Positions 16,368-25,432 of a DNA stretch of 51,782 bases are shown here, one piece after another. The position numbers and the translations under genes are program-made. The stretch lies in assembly GCA_023266095.1 (NCBI GenBank), contig JAHFRV010000021.1:1-51782 (forward strand). Direction: 5' to 3'. The notes beneath the pieces were generated by a model. The model saw only the letters and a list, made by a program, of their open reading frames with translations, searched no databases and had not been told where the DNA came from. Source of the DNA: Gammaproteobacteria bacterium (GTDB taxonomy: Bacteria > Pseudomonadota > Gammaproteobacteria > DRLM01). Each line of letters opens with the position of its first letter. Within the stretch, counting starts at the first letter, position 1.

Positions 16368-18835
16368 CCACCTTTCTGCACGGTTTCGCCGGCCGGATCA
16401 TCCTCGGCGGGGCCATCATTCATTTACTGCTGATCCCCTTCCTGTTCAGCAGCGTGTTGTTCATCGTCGCCAAGGGTTACAAGGAACAATTCCTCAACCA
16501 CGTTCGTCACGACGCGCGGCAAGTGGCGGAACGTATCAGCGAGCAGACCCACGCCGATCAGATCCGCGCCCAGCTCGACGATGCGGTGTTCTCGGGCCGT
16601 CTGGCCTATGCGGAGATCATATTCGAAGGGGGCGGCAATATCGCCGCGCTGGCCAATAAAAGCAGTAACGAGACATTCAACGAAGACTTTTACTTCGGTG
16701 AACACGCCAATAACCTCTACTTCATCGCAGTGCCTTTTCACAGTGAACCCTTCCAGCGCGCCGCCACCCTGCGGGTGGGTTACGACGAAACGGCGACCCA
16801 GGAACAGATCTACCAGGCCTATCAACGCGGCGTGTTACTCGCCATCGGCTACGTAGCGCTTTCCTTATTACTGGTGGTGATAGTCACGCCCCAACTGACT
16901 CGGCCCCTGCGCCAATTGCGCGACGCGGCACGACGCATCGTCGACAACGACACGGTGGGGCATTTACGGGTCAATTCCAGCATCCATGAAATCGCCGGTC
17001 TCGCCGAAGATTTGGAGCGCATGCGCGAAAAACTGGTGAACAATGCCGAGGCGGTCGCGGTGCGGGAACAACGCATCCGCGCCATCATGGACAATGTAGT
17101 GGACGGCATCGTCACCATCGATGCGCGTGGCAATATCGAATCGATGAATCACGCCGCGGAGAAAATCTTCGGTTATAAGCAGGCCGAGATAGCCGGCGAG
17201 AATCTCAACTTGTTGCTGGGGCAGCCCTATGCCTGCCGGATCGGCCGCGGTGAAAGTGAACCGGCCGGTTCGATCGACGACATCAGCCGCCTGGCGGAGC
17301 ATGAAACCGTGGGCCGCCACCGGGACGGACACACCTTCCCCATGGAGATGGCCATCAGCGAACTGCAACGCGCCGAGGGCATGCTCTACACCGGCATCAT
17401 GCGTGACATTACCGAACGCAAACAGGCCGAGGCCGAACTCAAGGCTCTCCAGGAAGACCTGGAACGGCGGGTCATCAAACGTACCCGCGAACTCGCCTCG
17501 CTCAATCGCGAATTGGAACATCAAGCCTTGCACGATGGCCTGACCGAACTGCCCAATCGTTTGTTATTACAAGACCGTTTGCGTCATGCAATTCTCACCG
17601 CGCAACGCAAAGTCACACCGTTGGCGCTGCTCATCACCGACCTCGACCGTTTCAAAGAAATCAATGACACCCTCGGCCACCATTACGGCGACCTGGTCTT
17701 GCAACAGGTGGCGCAGCGCATGCGCGGCGCACTGCGCGAGTCCGACACCATCGCCCGCCTCGGCGGCGATGAATTCGCCGTGCTGCTGCCCGGTATAGAA
17801 AACGAGGCCGACGCCATCGCCGCCGCGCTCAAACTCATCTCCGCCCTCGAACAACCCATACTGTTGGAAGATCAGAGTTTCCATGTCGGCGCCAGCGTCG
17901 GCATCGCTCTCTATCCCGATCACGGCGAAGACGGCGCGACCCTCATGCGTCACGCCGACGTGGCCATGTACGTGGCCAAACGCGCCAATAGCGGCTTCGC
18001 CCTCTACGATTCCAAGGAAGACCAGCACAGCGTCAGCCGCCTGTCGCTGGTCGGCGAGCTACGCCACGCCATCGAATACAAACAACTGGTGCTGTTCTAT
18101 CAACCCAAGATCGATCTCAAGACCGGGCTGGTCACTACGGTGGAAGCGGTGGTGCGCTGGGACCATCCCCAACGCGGATTGTTGTTGCCCGATGAATTCA
18201 TTCCGCTTGCCGAACACACCGGCCTGATCCGGCCGCTGACCTTCTTCGTGCTCGACGAAGCCCTGCATCAACTCCACCTCTGGCAGAAAGCCGGAATCGG
18301 CTTGCGGATGGCCATCAATCTGTCGGCGCGCCATCTGCAAGACGAACACTTGGCCGACAAGATCGTCGCCACCATGCAGCAATGGGGAGTGGCACCGCAG
18401 TTGCTGGAGTTTGAAATCACCGAGAGCGCGATCATGGCCAACCCGTTGCGCGCCATGGACACCCTCACCCAACTCGACGTGATGGGAGTCGGCTTGTCCA
18501 TCGACGATTTCGGCACCGGTTACTCGTCGCTGATTTATTTAAAGCAATTGCCGGTGGATGAAATCAAAATCGACAAATCCTTCGTCATCGACATGCTCGA
18601 CAACAATGAAGACCTGGTAATCGTTCGTTCCACCGTCGATCTGGCCCACAATATGGGCCGGCGGGTGGTCGCAGAAGGCGTCGAAAACGAAGCGGTGCTG
18701 AAAACCTTGATCGAGATGGGCTGCGACATGGCGCAAGGGTATTACATCAGCCGTCCCTTGACCGCCACGGCCTTGGGCCGCTGGCTGAAAGAATCGGGCT
18801 GGCGCCTCAGCGAACAGAATACCCCACAGGTATAG
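16346..18835 (+). CDS. Membrane PAS-GGDEF-EAL c-di-GMP signalling protein
   Basis: An 829-residue inner-membrane protein. A first membrane helix (about 14-38) is followed by a periplasmic domain of about 115 residues, a second helix near 158-178 (LLAIGYVALSLLLVVIV), a HAMP linker, and a PAS domain (about 245-350, ending TGIMRDITERKQAEAELK). The GGDEF domain has RLGGDEFAVLLPG near 473 and an RESD inhibitory I-site just before. The EAL domain reads EAVVRW instead of EALLRW near 600, but keeps NLSARHLQD, ITESAIM, SIDDFGTGYSSL, KIDKSFV and VVAEGVEN. Both cyclase and phosphodiesterase activity look possible. The periplasmic part could read the binding-like protein encoded just upstream; that is inference. 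Confidence 0.9.
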   Translation: MAPRSKLTTFLHGFAGRIILGGAIIHLLLIPFLFSSVLFIVAKGYKEQFLNHVRHDARQVAERISEQTHADQIRAQLDDAVFSGRLAYAEIIFEGGGNIAALANKSSNETFNEDFYFGEHANNLYFIAVPFHSEPFQRAATLRVGYDETATQEQIYQAYQRGVLLAIGYVALSLLLVVIVTPQLTRPLRQLRDAARRIVDNDTVGHLRVNSSIHEIAGLAEDLERMREKLVNNAEAVAVREQRIRAIMDNVVDGIVTIDARGNIESMNHAAEKIFGYKQAEIAGENLNLLLGQPYACRIGRGESEPAGSIDDISRLAEHETVGRHRDGHTFPMEMAISELQRAEGMLYTGIMRDITERKQAEAELKALQEDLERRVIKRTRELASLNRELEHQALHDGLTELPNRLLLQDRLRHAILTAQRKVTPLALLITDLDRFKEINDTLGHHYGDLVLQQVAQRMRGALRESDTIARLGGDEFAVLLPGIENEADAIAAALKLISALEQPILLEDQSFHVGASVGIALYPDHGEDGATLMRHADVAMYVAKRANSGFALYDSKEDQHSVSRLSLVGELRHAIEYKQLVLFYQPKIDLKTGLVTTVEAVVRWDHPQRGLLLPDEFIPLAEHTGLIRPLTFFVLDEALHQLHLWQKAGIGLRMAINLSARHLQDEHLADKIVATMQQWGVAPQLLEFEITESAIMANPLRAMDTLTQLDVMGVGLSIDDFGTGYSSLIYLKQLPVDEIKIDKSFVIDMLDNNEDLVIVRSTVDLAHNMGRRVVAEGVENEAVLKTLIEMGCDMAQGYYISRPLTATALGRWLKESGWRLSEQNTPQV

Positions 18836-18913
18836 ACGCCGCTTAACGGTTCCCGGATCTAGTGGTGGAGTAATTGGACATAAACACGCTGTGTGCTTGG
18901 CGTCCGGCGGTTA

Positions 18914-19438
18914 TTACCCAGTAGCGAGCCAGATGTGCGCGGCAAACAACAACGCGCCGGCGCAGATCCCCGCTAGCGCATCGTCGGCCATCACGCCCAA
19001 ACCGCCGTGCAGGCGCCGGTCCAATTCACTAATCGGCCAGGGTTTCCAGATATCGAATAGCCGGAACAACACAAACGCCGCCAGCCACCATGTCCAATGC
19101 GGCGGCACCAGCGCCACCGCGATCCAATAACCCACCATCTCGTCCCACACCATGCCGGGATGATCGGCTACGCCCAAGTTTTTACCGGCCGTCCGGCACA
19201 GCCAGACACCGAAGACAAACGTCAGGACCAGAAAGGCGAGATACTGCGGAACGGATAAATATTGCAGTCCCAAACAAAACGGCACCGCGACCAAGGTACC
19301 CCAGGTGCCAGGCGCGAACGGGATGGCGCCGGCGCCGAAACCGAAAGCGAAAATATGCGCGGGATGTCGTCGGAAAAAACCCGCGGGCAAGGGTGGATAG
19401 GCACGTCTCACTGATTCACGACACTCATGGTATTTCAC
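18914..19438 (-). CDS. pgpA: Phosphatidylglycerophosphatase A
   Basis: Removes phosphate from phosphatidylglycerophosphate to give phosphatidylglycerol in the inner membrane. The 174-residue protein shows GFGAGAIPFAPGTWGTLVAV, MVWDEMVGYWIAV and RLFDIWKPWPI, then GGLGVMADDALAGICAGALL; the acidic residues in DE and DD are conserved active-site positions. Three to four membrane segments are present. A GTG start at 19438 follows CAGGTTTAA; no ATG fits better. It is normally the last gene after thiL in this operon, but here 338 bases separate the two. Confidence 0.92.
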   Translation of the reverse strand: MKYHECRESVRRAYPPLPAGFFRRHPAHIFAFGFGAGAIPFAPGTWGTLVAVPFCLGLQYLSVPQYLAFLVLTFVFGVWLCRTAGKNLGVADHPGMVWDEMVGYWIAVALVPPHWTWWLAAFVLFRLFDIWKPWPISELDRRLHGGLGVMADDALAGICAGALLFAAHIWLATG

Positions 19439-19776
19439 TTAAACCTGAAAAAAACAGTCGGCCGCAGAAGTCATGAAGATCGTGGAGGAAAATCAACGAC
19501 TGCATGTTCTTGTCGCTGTACCTAACAGCTGATCCCCCTCTGCCACGACATCCTGATTCTTCGTGGCCTCTGTGATCTACGTGGTTATACATCCGCAATT
19601 TTATATTAAAGCGGCATCGGTTTTATCCGCTACCACTGTAGATTAAGCGCTGCCTGTTCCGGTCAGGGAAGTCTACCCAACAGCATAAACAGTTTTTGAC
19701 AGACTTTCGGCATGAACGACGGTGAGGCTGCGTAGCGCGTGATGTTTGTCGAACTCATTGGAGAACACAGCCTGTA
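19439..19776. other. Gap of 338 bases between thiL and pgpA
   Basis: No gene is seen. The middle (about 19553-19590, TTCTTCGTGGCCTCTGTGATCT and on) resembles dispersed non-coding repeats common in proteobacterial intergenic DNA, and CCACGA/TCGTGG forms a small inverted repeat there. An AT-rich patch near 19597-19612 could hold a minus-strand promoter for pgpA. No open frame has codon use like its neighbours. Confidence 0.4.
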
Positions 19777-20760
19777 TCACGGCGCGGCGAAATGATCGTA
19801 ACCGCCGTGCTCGAACAACAACGGCGACCCGTCAGTCTGCCGCACACGCAAGCCCGCCCGTTCTTCAATCACGCCGATGACGCGACAACCGCAGTCGAAG
19901 GCCGCGAACTGCCGCTCGACTTGTTCCTGCCGTGCGGCGGGCACGGTGAAACACAGTTCGTAATCATCACCGGCACTGAGCGCGAGACGCGCTCCCTGGA
20001 CTTGACCCATCGCCGCGCATACTCGTTGGAAAACAGGCGACAAAGGCAAGGCGTCGAGCGCCAGCGTGGCGCCTACTCCGCTCGCTTCCAAAATGTGGCC
20101 CAGATCCGCCGCCAGCCCATCGGAGACATCGATCATCGCACTGGCCAGACCGCGCAGCGCGCAACCTTCAGCGAGACGCGGGACAGGCCGATTCAAACGC
20201 ATGGCCAGGTATTGTTCATCGATCGAGATCGGCGCCCAGCCTTGTTGCCAGCGCCGCAAGGCCAGGCCCGCGTCGCCGAGGCTGCCGCTGACATAAACCA
20301 CATCACCCGGCCGGGCGCCGCTGCGCAGCACGGCCTGGCCATGGGGCACGAAGCCCTGCACTTGTACCGTGACCGTGAGAGGTCCACGCGTGGTATCACC
20401 TCCGATCAACTGCACACCCGTGTCGCGGGCCAAGACGCTGAAGCCTTCGGCGAAGGCCGCCAACCAGGCGGGATCGTTGCGCGGTGCGGTCAAGGCCAAC
20501 GTCGCCCAGGCTGGCTCGGCGCCCATGGCGGCGAAATCGCTTAAATTCACCGCGAGGGCCTTGTAACCGATGTCCTCGGCGCGGGTCTCTTCGGGGAAAT
20601 GCACACCACTCACCAAGGTGTCCATGGCCAATACCAGTTGCCGGCCCCGCGGCACATCCACCACCGCCGCGTCATCGCCGATGCCCACCGCCACATCGTT
20701 GCGGCGCGCGCCGGCGGCGGCGAAATAACGGCGGATGATGTCGAATTCGGAGAGGGTCAT
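19777..20760 (-). CDS. thiL: Thiamine-monophosphate kinase
   Basis: Phosphorylates thiamine monophosphate to thiamine diphosphate, the cofactor used by Dxs among others. The 327-residue protein has the AIR-synthase-like fold with GIGDDAAVVDVPRGRQLVL, MDTLVSGVHFPEET, NLSDFAAMGAEP, GGDTTRGP, YVSGSLGDAGLAL, and MIDVSDGLAADLGHIL, ending in ALSAGDDYELCFTVP. Mg-ATP and phosphate-binding aspartates are all visible. It lies 75 bases downstream of nusB on the same strand, the usual order in gammaproteobacteria. Confidence 0.95.
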   Translation of the reverse strand: MTLSEFDIIRRYFAAAGARRNDVAVGIGDDAAVVDVPRGRQLVLAMDTLVSGVHFPEETRAEDIGYKALAVNLSDFAAMGAEPAWATLALTAPRNDPAWLAAFAEGFSVLARDTGVQLIGGDTTRGPLTVTVQVQGFVPHGQAVLRSGARPGDVVYVSGSLGDAGLALRRWQQGWAPISIDEQYLAMRLNRPVPRLAEGCALRGLASAMIDVSDGLAADLGHILEASGVGATLALDALPLSPVFQRVCAAMGQVQGARLALSAGDDYELCFTVPAARQEQVERQFAAFDCGCRVIGVIEERAGLRVRQTDGSPLLFEHGGYDHFAAP

Positions 20761-20835
20761 GGCCGCACCGCCAGAAAGTTGAAGTGTTTAAATTGGAGCG
20801 GCGTGTTGAAACAGCGGCCGCGCCACCGACGAAGG

Positions 20836-21267
20836 CTACGGCGCCTTCATCTTGACTTCGACGGCGCGGAGAGTACGCGCCACCTTGTCCAGCACCCCGT
20901 TGATGTAACGGTGGCTTTGATCGGCGCCGAAGACCTTGGCCAATTCCACCGCTTCGTTGATGATCACCCGGAAAGGAATCTCCGGATGCTGGGTCAATTC
21001 ATAAACGCCGATGCGCAATATCGCCAGCTCGATGGGATCGAGGTCTTCCACGCTGCGGTCGAGAAACGCGCGGTAATGGCCGTCCAATTCGGTGGTTTGT
21101 TTGGGTATACCGTGCAGCAACTCACTGAAATAGGCCCGATCGGCGCCGGCGACATCCTGTTCGGCGTAAAACTGTTTTTCGATGTCGGCCAAATCCTGGC
21201 CGGCCAGCTGCCAGGAATACAAAGCCTGCAACGCGCAACGCCGCGCCTTGCTGCGCGCGCGGCTCAT
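20836..21267 (-). CDS. nusB: Transcription antitermination factor NusB
   Basis: RNA-binding protein that, with NusE (S10), binds boxA and helps antitermination in rRNA operons. The 143-residue protein opens with SRARSKARRCALQALYSWQL and has YFSELLHGIPKQTTELD, DLDPIELAILRIGVYELT, PEIPFRVIINEAVELAKVFG and a C-terminal YINGVLDKVARTLR, all family blocks. It lies between ribH and thiL, where it is found in very many proteobacteria. Confidence 0.95.
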   Translation of the reverse strand: MSRARSKARRCALQALYSWQLAGQDLADIEKQFYAEQDVAGADRAYFSELLHGIPKQTTELDGHYRAFLDRSVEDLDPIELAILRIGVYELTQHPEIPFRVIINEAVELAKVFGADQSHRYINGVLDKVARTLRAVEVKMKAP

Positions 21268-21327
21268 CGCCGGCCGCCCGCAAGCGGAGGCGTGATATCA
21301 CGACAAATAAAACCACATGGGATCATC

Positions 21328-21801
21328 TCAAGCCATCCGCTTCAACAGGCTGACCATTTCCAGCGCCGACAATGCCGCCTCGGCGCCCTTATTACCGGCC
21401 TTGGTGCCCGCACGCTCCACCGCTTGCTCGATGGTGTCCACCGTGAGCACGCCGAAGGCAACCGGCAGATCGTATTTTAACGCCACTTGGGCGATGCCCT
21501 TGGCGCACTCGCCGGCCACGTAGTCGAAGTGCGGCGTGGCGCCGCGGATCACGCAGCCCAGCGCGATCACCGCATCGTATTTTTTGCTGGCGGCGGCCTT
21601 CTGCGTCAACAAGGGAATCTCGAAGGCGCCGGGGGCGTGGATGAGGTCGATGTCCTTGGCCTCGACGCCGTGGCGCATCAGGGTGTCCACCGCGCCGTTG
21701 ATGAGGTGCTCGACGATGAAACTGTTGAAACGCCCGGCAACCAGGGCATAACGCCCGCCGCGAGTGGTGAAATCACCGGAAAAGGTATTGATCTTGGTCA
21801 T
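21328..21801 (-). CDS. ribH: 6,7-dimethyl-8-ribityllumazine synthase
   Basis: Joins the ribitylaminopyrimidine with dihydroxybutanone phosphate to give lumazine, the penultimate riboflavin step. It usually assembles as a 60-mer or smaller oligomer. The 157-residue protein shows [59 protein letters not shown] (with the phosphate-binding loop), [19 protein letters not shown], and [13 protein letters not shown]. Active-site Phe, Thr, His and Arg positions are kept. It follows ribB by 51 bases. Confidence 0.95.
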   Translation of the reverse strand: MTKINTFSGDFTTRGGRYALVAGRFNSFIVEHLINGAVDTLMRHGVEAKDIDLIHAPGAFEIPLLTQKAAASKKYDAVIALGCVIRGATPHFDYVAGECAKGIAQVALKYDLPVAFGVLTVDTIEQAVERAGTKAGNKGAEAALSALEMVSLLKRMA

Positions 21802-21852
21802 GCCGCTGCTTCCTAAAAAAATCCGGCGCCCGCCGGAGAGAGGGGGACTATT

Positions 21853-22968
21853 CTATTCGTCCCCTACGTATTCCACCACTTCCAAACCAAAACCCGCCAG
21901 GCCATGCAGCCGTTTGGGCGTACCCAGCACCCGCATCTTGCCCACCCCGAGTTCGGCAAGGATTTGCGCGCCGACACCGTACGCGCGCAGATCATCCCCC
22001 GCCGGCGGTGTCTGTAACTGTACGCCCTGCGCCCGCAAGCGGTAGTCGCGGATACGCGCCAGCAAGGCGCGCGACTCATCGGGCTTGCGCAGCACCACCG
22101 CCACCGCGCTGTCCTCCCGGCCCATGCGGGCCAGGGCCTCGCGCAAGGACCAATGGGCGTCACTGCGGGCGGCGCCGAACAGATCACTCAAGGTGTCCAG
22201 CATATGCACCCGCACCAGCACCGGGCGATCGGCGTGCAAAGTCCCCTTCACCAAGGCGAAATGGGTGTCGCCGCCCACGCTGTCGCGAAAGGCCAGCAAA
22301 CGAAACTCACCGAATTCCGTGGGCAGGGAGCACTCACCCAGCGGCTCGATGGTCTTTTCATTCTGCAAACGGTAATGGATGAGGTCGGCGATCGTGCCGA
22401 TCTTCAAGCCATGTTGCGCCGCGAAACGTTCCAGCTCGGGACGCCGCGCCATGGTGCCGTCCTCGCTGAGGATCTCCACGATCACCGCCGCCGGCTCGAA
22501 GCCCGCCAGCCGCGCCAGATCGCAGCCCGCCTCGGTGTGGCCGGCGCGGGTCAACACGCCCCCGGGCTGGGCCATCAGCGGAAAGATATGTCCCGGCTGC
22601 ACCAGGTCCGTGGCCTCAGCCTCGGGCGCCACCGCGGCGAGGATGGTCGTCGCCCGGTCGGCGGCGGAGATGCCGGTGGTCACGCCGCGCGCCGCCTCGA
22701 TCGACACCGTGAAATTGGTGCTGTGTTTGGTATGGGTACCTGCCACCATCAGCGGCAGGCGCAAGCGTTCGCAGCGTTCCTGAGTGAGGGTGAGGCAAAT
22801 CAGGCCGCGCCCGTAACGAGCCATGAAGTTGACGTCCTCGGCCCGCACGCAGGCCGCCGCCATCAACAGGTCGCCCTCGTTCTCGCGGTCTTCGTCGTCG
22901 ACGATGACCACCATGCGGCCGCGCCGCAGGTCGTCGATGATATCGGTGGTAGGACTGAATGCCGTCAC
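21853..22968 (-). CDS. ribB: 3,4-dihydroxy-2-butanone-4-phosphate synthase with degenerate GTP cyclohydrolase II domain
   Basis: Makes dihydroxybutanone phosphate from ribulose 5-phosphate. The N-terminal RibB domain (1-205) is complete: [43 protein letters not shown]-like block, and [22 protein letters not shown]. The C-terminal RibA-like domain (210-371) has lost the three zinc cysteines: where active enzymes read SEC...RCDCG, this one reads MLD...ARSDAHW. So GTP cyclohydrolase II activity is very unlikely, as in the so-called RibBX proteins. A GTG start at 22968 has GGAAG 4-5 bases upstream; the longer frame to 23010 would run into ribE. Confidence 0.9.
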   Translation of the reverse strand: MTAFSPTTDIIDDLRRGRMVVIVDDEDRENEGDLLMAAACVRAEDVNFMARYGRGLICLTLTQERCERLRLPLMVAGTHTKHSTNFTVSIEAARGVTTGISAADRATTILAAVAPEAEATDLVQPGHIFPLMAQPGGVLTRAGHTEAGCDLARLAGFEPAAVIVEILSEDGTMARRPELERFAAQHGLKIGTIADLIHYRLQNEKTIEPLGECSLPTEFGEFRLLAFRDSVGGDTHFALVKGTLHADRPVLVRVHMLDTLSDLFGAARSDAHWSLREALARMGREDSAVAVVLRKPDESRALLARIRDYRLRAQGVQLQTPPAGDDLRAYGVGAQILAELGVGKMRVLGTPKRLHGLAGFGLEVVEYVGDE

Positions 22969-22999
22969 GTTACTTCCACTCGTGCACCGAGACCGCGGG

Positions 23000-23671
23000 T
23001 CAGCGCGCATCGCCTTTCACAAAACCCTGTTGCGTCAAGACGGCCAGCGTGAGACCGCTGCCGGTGGGCTGGGCCGCGGCGTCGCCCAACAGCAAGCGTT
23101 CCAAATAACGCGCGACCAGATCCACTTCCACATTCACTGCGTCGCCGGCGGCGAGACGGCCCAGGTTGGTCTCTCGCAGCGTGTGCGGCACGAGATTGAC
23201 TTCAAAGGCCGCGCCGTTCACGGCATTCACCGTGAGACTCACACCGTCGACGCAAATAGAACCTTTCGCGGCGATGTATTTCGCCAAAGGCGCGGGCACC
23301 GTGAACGCCAGCCGCAGCGAACCGCCCAGCTCGGCGCGCTCCGTCACCGTGGCCACGCCATCGACGTGACCGCTGACCAGATGGCCGCCCAGCGGCGTCG
23401 CGAGGGTCAGCGCCTTTTCCAGATTCACCACGTCACCACTCCGCAAGCGGCCGAGGGTGGTGCAGCGCAAGGTCTCCGCCGACATGTCAGCGCGAAAACC
23501 GTCGCCGGGCAAGGCCACCGCGGTGAGACACACACCGTTGACGGCGATGCTGTCGCCGACGCGCACATCGCTCAAATCGAGCCTGCCGGCGGCGATGCGC
23601 AGCCGGGCGTCGCCGCCGTGATGTTGCAGCTCGGTGATCTCGCCTTTCGCTTGGATGATGCCGGTAAACAT
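23000..23671 (-). CDS. ribE: Riboflavin synthase, alpha chain
   Basis: Converts two lumazine molecules to riboflavin plus the pyrimidine precursor. The 223-residue protein shows two tandem Lum-binding barrels. The first begins MFTGIIQAKGEI, with GDSIAVNGVCLTAV and ADMSAETLRCTTLG; the second has GHLVSGHVDGVA, KGSICVDGVSLTVN and VNLVPHTLRETNLG. The internal duplication is clear. It starts 2 bases after ribD ends and is followed within 31 bases by ribB, so it is in the middle of one operon. Confidence 0.94.
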   Translation of the reverse strand: MFTGIIQAKGEITELQHHGGDARLRIAAGRLDLSDVRVGDSIAVNGVCLTAVALPGDGFRADMSAETLRCTTLGRLRSGDVVNLEKALTLATPLGGHLVSGHVDGVATVTERAELGGSLRLAFTVPAPLAKYIAAKGSICVDGVSLTVNAVNGAAFEVNLVPHTLRETNLGRLAAGDAVNVEVDLVARYLERLLLGDAAAQPTGSGLTLAVLTQQGFVKGDAR

Positions 23672-23673
23672 GT

Positions 23674-24846
23674 TCAGTCTTGCGCCGTCGCTGTCTGATT
23701 ATTTATTTGCGCCATGATACGCCAATCGGCGCCCACCGCGCGTACGTCAGTGATGTTGAGCGACAGACACTCACTTAAAGAGGCCCATTGCGGCAAGTGA
23801 AATAAACCGCGCGCCGTATCGCCCAGCAGCTTGGGCGCCATGTAAATGACTAGCTCATCGACCCAACCCTGCGCGAGCAGCACACCGCTCAAACCTGGAC
23901 CTGCCTCCACCCACACTTCATTGATACCTTGCGCACCCAGCGTCAGCAACAGCGCGGCGAGATCCACGCCGCCCGCGCCCGGCGGTACCACGCTCACCGT
24001 TGCACCCGCCTCGCGCAGCAGCGCAGCGCGGACAATGTCTTCGCTGCAAGTGAATACCTGCGTCGCGCCGGCCACCTGTAACACGCGCGCAGCGGCCGGC
24101 AAACGCAAACGGCTGTCCGCCACCACCCGCAACGGTTGGCGGATTTCGCCGTCGCCCTGTTCATTCCATTCGGCGGGCGGCAAGCGCACGTTGAGCGCCG
24201 GGTCGTCCGCCAGCAGCGTGCCTATCCCGGTCAAGATCGCCGAACTGCGCGCCCGCCAGTGCTGCACGTCCTGCCGCGCCGCTTCACCGGTGATCCACTG
24301 GCTGACGCCGTTGGCCAGGGCGCTGCGGCCGTCGAGACTCATCGCCGATTTGACCCGCAGCCAGGGCCGGCCGCGCTGCATACGACTGATGAAACCGGGG
24401 TTGAGCGCCGCCGCGTCGGCGGCGAGCAGACCGGATTGCACCGTCATACCGGCGGCCGCCAATTGCGCCATGCCTCGGCCGGCCACCAACGGAGTGGGAT
24501 CGGCCATGGCGACCACCACCCGCGTCACGCCGGCGGCGATCAAGGCCTCGCTGCAGGGCGGGGTGCGACCGTGATGACAACAAGGTTCCAACGTGACATA
24601 AGCCGTGGCACCGCGGGCCCGCTCGCCCGCTTCACGCAGCGCGAACACCTCGGCGTGGGGCTGGCCGGCCCGGCCGTGCCAGCCGGTGCCGACGACCGCG
24701 CCGTCACGCACCAGCACGCAACCCACCCGGGGATTGGGATCGGTGGAGTACAGCCCGCGCGCGGCGAGCCGCACGGCCTGGTTCATGAATTGATGATCAG
24801 CGCTGGTGAACATAGAGCCGGTATCGATAGGAAACGCACGCGCCAT
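23674..24846 (-). CDS. ribD: Bifunctional riboflavin deaminase/reductase RibD
   Basis: Deaminates and then reduces the early pyrimidine intermediate of riboflavin synthesis. The N-terminal deaminase has the zinc site PHAEVFALREAG and TLEPCCHHGRTPPCSEALI. The C-terminal reductase has RPWLRVKSAMSLDGRSALA, WITGEAARQDVQHWRARSSA, ILTGIGTLLADDPALNVRLP and EAGPGLSGVLLAQGWVDELV. At 390 residues from the first ATG it is slightly long; an ATG 33 bases later (24813) may be the true start because the family normally opens close to DHQFMNQAVRLA. Neither has a clear ribosome site. It follows nrdR by 13 bases. Confidence 0.94.
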   Translation of the reverse strand: MARAFPIDTGSMFTSADHQFMNQAVRLAARGLYSTDPNPRVGCVLVRDGAVVGTGWHGRAGQPHAEVFALREAGERARGATAYVTLEPCCHHGRTPPCSEALIAAGVTRVVVAMADPTPLVAGRGMAQLAAAGMTVQSGLLAADAAALNPGFISRMQRGRPWLRVKSAMSLDGRSALANGVSQWITGEAARQDVQHWRARSSAILTGIGTLLADDPALNVRLPPAEWNEQGDGEIRQPLRVVADSRLRLPAAARVLQVAGATQVFTCSEDIVRAALLREAGATVSVVPPGAGGVDLAALLLTLGAQGINEVWVEAGPGLSGVLLAQGWVDELVIYMAPKLLGDTARGLFHLPQWASLSECLSLNITDVRAVGADWRIMAQINNQTATAQD

Positions 24847-24859
24847 CCGCGGCGGGGTG

Positions 24860-25387
24860 TTAGGCGGCCGGATTTTTACGCTTGTCCGCCGGGTCCGGCA
24901 ACAGCGAAATCTGTTGTTTGTTCAGATCCGACGGCGGCGAATTCTGCAGACGCTCGATCTCTTCGCGGAACGCGTTGACATCTTGAAAACTGCGATACAC
25001 CGAGGCGAAACGCACATAGGCCACTTCGTCCAAATTGCGTAGCTCATCCATCACCCATTCACCCAAGGCACCCGAACTGATTTCCCGCTCGCCGCTGGCG
25101 CGCAGACGATGCAGTAAATGGGTGATGCTCTCCTCGAAACGCTCGGTGGCGACCGGACGTTTCTCCAGCGCGCGCAACATGCCGCCGCGCAGTTTCGCTT
25201 CATCGAACGCTTCGCGCCGGCCGTCGCTCTTGACGATCGGCGGCAAGGTCAGTTCGGCGGTCTCGAAGGTGGTGAAACGTTCGGCACAGGACAGACATTC
25301 CCGCCGGCGACGCACCGAGTGACCCTCGCTGGCGAGCCGCGAATCGACTACTTTGGTGTCATCGGTACCACAAAACGGACAACGCAT
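24860..25387 (-). CDS. nrdR: Transcriptional repressor NrdR
   Basis: Nucleotide-sensing zinc repressor of ribonucleotide reductase genes. The 175-residue protein opens with [17 protein letters not shown], followed by [16 protein letters not shown], giving the four cysteines of the zinc ribbon. The ATP-cone domain follows: [37 protein letters not shown] and [19 protein letters not shown]. It lies between glyA and ribD, its standard place. No NrdR boxes or nrd genes are present in the window. Confidence 0.95.
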   Translation of the reverse strand: MRCPFCGTDDTKVVDSRLASEGHSVRRRRECLSCAERFTTFETAELTLPPIVKSDGRREAFDEAKLRGGMLRALEKRPVATERFEESITHLLHRLRASGEREISSGALGEWVMDELRNLDEVAYVRFASVYRSFQDVNAFREEIERLQNSPPSDLNKQQISLLPDPADKRKNPAA

Positions 25388-25432
25388 ACTGATTCCTATT
25401 TCATCGCCGCGTCCGGCGGCCCGGTGCCCGGC

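Noticed and set aside
22968-24846. FMN riboswitch upstream of a riboflavin gene
   Set aside because: ribD, ribE and ribB are separated by 2 to 31 bases or follow nrdR closely, which leaves no room for the conserved FMN-sensing fold.
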